DNA of 64,000 nt from Alkalicoccobacillus porphyridii (GTDB lineage: Bacteria; Bacillota; Bacilli; Bacillales; Bacillaceae_D), in NCBI RefSeq assembly GCF_007293315.1, contig NZ_VLXZ01000003.1, forward strand, positions 1 to 64,000, given 5' to 3'. Positions 60,347-64,000 of this stretch are shown piece after piece (position 1 is the stretch's first letter; every line of letters starts with the position of its first letter). The notes under the pieces are model-generated. The model worked only from the letters and a program-made list of their open reading frames with translations. It did no database searches and had not been told where the DNA came from. The position numbers were made by a program, and so were the translations under genes.

Positions 60347-61360
60347 TTAAACATGGACCATCGCTTTAATAACGTTTGATTCGGGTTTTAACCATGATTC
60401 AAACGTCTCTATGACTTCATCAAGCTCACATGTATGAGTAATATATTCATCCATATGATAATTTTTTGAGGCTAATAGATGTGCCACGTCTTCAAAATCC
60501 TTCACTGTTGCATTTCTGCTTCCTAAAAGGGTCAGCTCTTTTTTATGAAAATCAGGATCATTAAATGAAAGGTCTTGTTTTACAAGCCCTACATAGATCA
60601 ACTTGCCTCCAAACCCAACATAATCAAATGCTTGTGTCATCGAATGCGCATTACCTGTTGCATCAAAGACAATGGATGGCATTTTGCCAATCGTAGCCTT
60701 TAACTCGGCTTCAGTTGGTTTACTTGTACAAAGTGTGTGCTGCACGCCTGCCCACTTCTTACAGAATGCTAAGCGCTCCTCACTTAGATCGAGAACTGTT
60801 ACCTCTGCTCCTTTTTGCTTTGCAAAGGCCACCACACCGAGTCCTATTGGTCCTGCTCCAACCACAAGTACCTTCTCACCTGGCTTAATCTCGGCACGAT
60901 TCACGGCATGTGCCCCTATGGCCAGAGGTTCCATTAACGCGGCGTGATCGAGTGTTAGGTGATTTGTTTGAATCACATGCTCCACTGGCACAACCAATTG
61001 CTCACACATTCCGCCATCCGTATGCACACCCAGTACTTGAATAGACTCGCAACAATTTGTTTTGCCTGCTTCACAGGCATCACAGCTACCACAGTGAAGA
61101 TAAGGAATAATAGCTACCCGGTCACCTTTCTTGATGTGGTTTACCCCATTGCCTATCTCTGCTACTTCACCTGCAAGCTCATGGCCTAACACCCTAGGAT
61201 ATTGAAAAAAAGGCTGGTTCCCCATATATGCGTGTAAGTCAGTTCCACAAATGCCGACTCTTTTTATTTGAACAAGTACCTCACCATCAGATACTGTAGG
61301 CGCTTTCATATCACTTCTGAATGTAAACTCTTTTGGTTGATTACATACTATACCTCTCAT
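60347..61360 (-). CDS. Zinc-dependent alcohol dehydrogenase, L-galactonate dehydrogenase (LgoD)-like
   Basis: A 337-residue medium-chain zinc dehydrogenase. It carries the catalytic zinc motif GICGTDLHAYMGNQPFFQYP and GHELAG, structural zinc Cys in CGSCDACEAGKTNCC, and the NAD loop GAGPIGLG. The run PFFQYPRVLGHE and the end DPDFHKKELTLLGSRNAT resemble E. coli LgoD, which oxidises L-galactonate to D-tagaturonate. AGGAGG precedes ATG 61360. It is directly upstream of dctPQM and divergent from an AraC regulator. Confidence 0.86.
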   Translation of the reverse strand: MRGIVCNQPKEFTFRSDMKAPTVSDGEVLVQIKRVGICGTDLHAYMGNQPFFQYPRVLGHELAGEVAEIGNGVNHIKKGDRVAIIPYLHCGSCDACEAGKTNCCESIQVLGVHTDGGMCEQLVVPVEHVIQTNHLTLDHAALMEPLAIGAHAVNRAEIKPGEKVLVVGAGPIGLGVVAFAKQKGAEVTVLDLSEERLAFCKKWAGVQHTLCTSKPTEAELKATIGKMPSIVFDATGNAHSMTQAFDYVGFGGKLIYVGLVKQDLSFNDPDFHKKELTLLGSRNATVKDFEDVAHLLASKNYHMDEYITHTCELDEVIETFESWLKPESNVIKAMVHV

Positions 61361-61476
61361 ATGTGCCCTCCTGATTTCATCTTACCATGATCATAACAAC
61401 AAAATTAATCATTAGATATTGCGTAATTTGACTTATTTATACCTTTTTTTGATACAATAAGATAGAGGTGATGTTC

Positions 61477-62343
61477 ATGAAACTTATACAAAAAAAGACA
61501 AGCCCTGGTCAGAGCTTGCCGATTTCCATTACGTATAAGGATACCAAGACCCAAAACATTGAGCTGCCCCACCATATTCATGACTGGAACGAAATTATTT
61601 ATGTATATAAAGGAAAAGGCACGCTTTTAATTGATCAGAATTTATATCAAGCGACACCGGGTGATTTATTTGTGATACCCAGTAATGTTGTTCATCGAGC
61701 CATCCCTGCCTCTGATCATTTAATTACCTCAACAGCTGTTTTTTTTCACTCATCTCTGCTTCATTTACCAGAGAATATCTATACATCTACGAAACACGCC
61801 ATTATTCATCTGGCTCGCTCTGAAAAAACATACCGATTTCAAATTCATAAAGACGGACACGATGACATTGAATCCTATCTAGACCGAATTCACGATGAGA
61901 TTCAGCTGGTCACAAAAGAATCCGAGCGTGCCATTTTTTTATGGCTACAGCTATTGCTTGTCTACCTTGACCGCCATTGTGTCATTAGTTCCTTCACTCC
62001 AAAATCTACGGGTGAACCCGAATGGATGCGCAGTTTATTACAATATATTGAAAGCCATTTGCATGAAAAATTAGATCTAAACGACCTCGCCACTAGATCC
62101 TCGATATCCACAGCACACCTAAGCCGGGTGTTTAAAAAGTATCTTGGAATTGGTTTATCTGAATACATTACGACCAAACGAATGGCCAATGCTAAACAAG
62201 AGTTACTTCATTCGAATGAAAATATTGAAACGATTGCAGAAGCTTGTGGATTTAGCAGTATGCCTCACTTTTATCGTACCTTTAAAAAACATACTCAGCT
62301 CACCCCCTCCGATTATAGAAAAGCCGGGACCTATGGTAGATAG
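61477..62343 (+). CDS. AraC-family transcriptional regulator with cupin domain
   Basis: A 288-residue regulator. The N-terminal cupin-like sensor has HHIHDWNEIIYVYKGKGTLL and TPGDLFVIPSNVVH (about 30-85); the C-terminal 100 residues are the double helix-turn-helix (LDLNDLATRSSISTAHLSRV, then IETIAEACGFSSMPHFYRTF). ATG 61477 has GAGGTG six bases upstream. It is divergent from the dehydrogenase/TRAP unit, which it probably controls in response to a sugar acid. Confidence 0.88.
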   Translation: MKLIQKKTSPGQSLPISITYKDTKTQNIELPHHIHDWNEIIYVYKGKGTLLIDQNLYQATPGDLFVIPSNVVHRAIPASDHLITSTAVFFHSSLLHLPENIYTSTKHAIIHLARSEKTYRFQIHKDGHDDIESYLDRIHDEIQLVTKESERAIFLWLQLLLVYLDRHCVISSFTPKSTGEPEWMRSLLQYIESHLHEKLDLNDLATRSSISTAHLSRVFKKYLGIGLSEYITTKRMANAKQELLHSNENIETIAEACGFSSMPHFYRTFKKHTQLTPSDYRKAGTYGR

Positions 62344-62360
62344 ATCCCGGCTTCTATTAG
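62321..62360 (+). terminator. Terminator at the end of the AraC gene
   Basis: AAGCCGGGA (62321-62329) pairs with TCCCGGCTT (62345-62353); the AraC stop lies within the loop. The following bases are only moderately T-rich. Confidence 0.55.
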
Positions 62361-62393
62361 CTTAGTTCTTTTATTAGTTCTTGACTAGGCTTA

Positions 62394-63821
62394 CTAAAAA
62401 GGAGCAGTGGTCTGCTTAAAGATACTTACCGCTTCATGTAACCTATCAACACCAATACGAATATCTGCCTCTGTTAGGCTGCCGTACCCAAGCACCATTT
62501 GCTTCGTATGGTAGCCTTTTTGCAAGGCATATTGTTCAACAGGATAGACAATTACTTGATGCTGTTTGCAATGATCTACAAACGCTTGGTCTACTTCAAG
62601 CTGTTTCCATTCTACAACCACATGCATTCCCGCCGCATGACCGATGATTTTTAAATCAGGGAAGCTCTTTTTAAGTGCTGCTACAAGCGCTTTTCTTCTT
62701 CCTTCATAGATTCGTTTCATTCTACGTACATGTTGATCAAGATGCCCTTCTTCAATAAATCTTGCCATGATTTGCTGTTCCAACGTGGCTGTGTGACGAT
62801 CGGAGAACCATTTGAGCTCTTTGAATGGGTCTATTAACTGGTAAGGCAGGATGACGTAGCCAATGCGCAAGGCAGGAGAGAGAATTTTGCTAAAAGTCCC
62901 TACATAGATGACTCGCTTTGAATCAAGCCCTTGCATTGAATACACTGCTGTGCCCTCGTATGTAAATTCACTGTCATAATCATCCTCTACAATATAGCTA
63001 TTCATCTGCCTTACATATTCAACGAGCTGAATGCGGCGTTGAATAGGCAGCACGGCACCTAACGGAAACTGATGCGAAGGAATCACAAATACAAAGCTTG
63101 GCTTTTCATGATGTGATAACTTTTCCGGGATTATCCCTTGATCATCAGCTTTAACAGGATATACGTTTGCACCGGCATTGGAGAATATATGTCTCATTTC
63201 ATCGGTGACAGGATCTTCAACCGCAACATGCTCCCCCTCTTTTAGTAATAGCTGTGTAATGAGTGCCAACCCTTGAGTCGCCCCTGCTGTAATCACAATC
63301 TGTTCTGGATGACAGGCCACACCTCTCGTACGCGCCAGGTAAGTAGCTAATACTCGCCTGAGAGTCTCATCGCCAAAAGGCGTACGGTATCCAAATAGCT
63401 CATCAGCTGAGTCATAGCACACCTCTTTTGCCAGCCTACCCCACACCTTACGTGGAAAGTGATCCATCGCAGGATGACTCGCTCGAAAGTCAATGAACTG
63501 CCTTGAATCATGCTGCTCCGTTTGTAGCCAATCTGCTAAATCACTTTCTCTTTTTTCTGTTTCTGCTGCCTTTAACACAACACCTGCCGCTACATATGTA
63601 CCCGAACGTGGCCGTACCAATAAATAACCCTCTAATATTAATTGTTCATACGCATCAGTAACCGTATTACGTGAAGTCCCTATAGAATGTGCCAGCTCCC
63701 TTGTGGATGGCAACTTCTCATGCTCTTTTAACTGTTCACTCAAAATAAGTGTTCGTATATTTGTGTAAACCTGTTGTACTAAAGATGTTGTTGAATGACG
63801 ATCAATTGGGAACCAAAGCAT
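62394..63821 (-). CDS. MocR/GabR-family regulator with aminotransferase-like domain
   Basis: A 475-residue fusion: a GntR-type winged helix at 10-80 (STRELAHSIGTSRNTVTDAY and YLLVRPRSGTYVA) and a type I aminotransferase-like domain at 110-470, with the PLP lysine in GTFSKILSPALRIGY and EDDYDSEF. Such proteins sense PLP or amino compounds and act on the gene next to them, usually divergent. That gene here begins at 63972. GAAAGGAG precedes ATG 63821. Confidence 0.9.
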   Translation of the reverse strand: MLWFPIDRHSTTSLVQQVYTNIRTLILSEQLKEHEKLPSTRELAHSIGTSRNTVTDAYEQLILEGYLLVRPRSGTYVAAGVVLKAAETEKRESDLADWLQTEQHDSRQFIDFRASHPAMDHFPRKVWGRLAKEVCYDSADELFGYRTPFGDETLRRVLATYLARTRGVACHPEQIVITAGATQGLALITQLLLKEGEHVAVEDPVTDEMRHIFSNAGANVYPVKADDQGIIPEKLSHHEKPSFVFVIPSHQFPLGAVLPIQRRIQLVEYVRQMNSYIVEDDYDSEFTYEGTAVYSMQGLDSKRVIYVGTFSKILSPALRIGYVILPYQLIDPFKELKWFSDRHTATLEQQIMARFIEEGHLDQHVRRMKRIYEGRRKALVAALKKSFPDLKIIGHAAGMHVVVEWKQLEVDQAFVDHCKQHQVIVYPVEQYALQKGYHTKQMVLGYGSLTEADIRIGVDRLHEAVSIFKQTTAPF

Positions 63822-63912
63822 AATGTATTCTCCTTTCCATTCAAAATTAACCTTACGTCGGTTTAATAGACTTAACTAATCTGGCACCCTGAAAGTTGTA
63901 CTTTCCTGGACC

Positions 63913-63941
63913 TTATCCATACCAGTATAGCATGCTACAAT
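63913..63941 (+). promoter_or_regulatory. Promoter of the rightmost gene, in MocR intergenic region
   Basis: TTATCC (63913-63918), 17 bases, TACAAT (63936-63941), 30 bases before the TTG start. The direct repeats CTGGCACC and CTGGACC (about 63881 and 63906) upstream are possible MocR binding sites, since these regulators bind direct repeats. Confidence 0.45.
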
Positions 63942-63971
63942 CAGTTAAACGCTTGAACGGAGGATGCTACC

Positions 63972-64000
63972 TTGAAAACCATTGGATTTATTGGAGGGCT
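63972..64000 (+). CDS. Probable aspartate/glutamate racemase family protein (5' end only)
   Basis: Only nine codons are in the window: TTG start, then KTIGFIGG, the typical N-terminus of aspartate/glutamate racemase-family proteins (KTIGLIGG). CGGAGG lies nine bases upstream of TTG. It is divergent from the MocR regulator. The identification rests on a very short stretch. Confidence 0.5.

Overview
The window looks like chromosome of a low-to-mid GC Bacillaceae bacterium, probably an alkaliphile- or halotolerant-type relative of Bacillus. The evidence is a complete sinI/sinR pair, a YflT gene behind a SigB-type promoter, ReoY/YpiB, a YqgS-type LTA synthase, YwbD, RocB/RocD, MntR and Fur boxes, cre sites and strong AGGAGG ribosome binding sites. 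I saw no rRNA, tRNA, CRISPR array, prophage or intact insertion sequence. The genus is an inference.

Left edge (1-1545): six tandem, leftward genes for near-identical 30-residue acidic peptides follow a small membrane-anchored fibronectin-III protein. Three promoter-like elements of identical geometry (GTGATC-N17-CGTT) precede the Fn3 gene, peptide 6 and the block of peptides 5 to 1. I recognise no family for the peptides. This is the best candidate for an undescribed system, and it runs off the left edge.

1.6-8.9 kb: housekeeping and stress genes (YwbD methyltransferase, AldA, thiamine-binding YqgV, YflT, an EAL protein with a degenerate GGDEF, ReoY). 8.8-14.4 kb: RocB-like peptidase and the mntABCD manganese transporter behind an MntR box. 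14.4-24 kb: acetyltransferase, HAD phosphatase, M20 dipeptidase, then a dicarboxylate-type SLC13 transporter with a cre site and its two-component system, and a chemoreceptor.

24-31 kb: a phased intergenic repeat array, an NAD salvage operon (pncA, pncB with an added zinc ribbon, a nadD-like gene), then the SinI/SinR biofilm-switch locus with a third SinR-like regulator and several SinR-type operators, and rocD. 31-44 kb: MFS and malate-type transporters, an orphan DhaL, a DgcW-type MHYT-PAS-GGDEF-EAL protein, an acyltransferase, an LTA synthase, small oxidoreductases and a tandem MazG-like protein.

45-57 kb: a Fur-controlled siderophore uptake operon, a second phased repeat array, a DsbA-like protein, a PfoR-like membrane protein, a second MntA-like lipoprotein with its own MntR box, and two small paralogous membrane proteins around a flavin reductase. 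57-64 kb: a TRAP transporter plus an LgoD-like dehydrogenase beside an AraC regulator, which suggests sugar-acid uptake and oxidation. Last come a MocR regulator and the first bases of a probable racemase gene.

Most gene-free stretches over 300 bases are filled by two kinds of repeat. One is a dispersed palindromic family in which element B is nested inside element A. The other is two tandem arrays with the word CTTG(C/G)TA every 20-21 bp.
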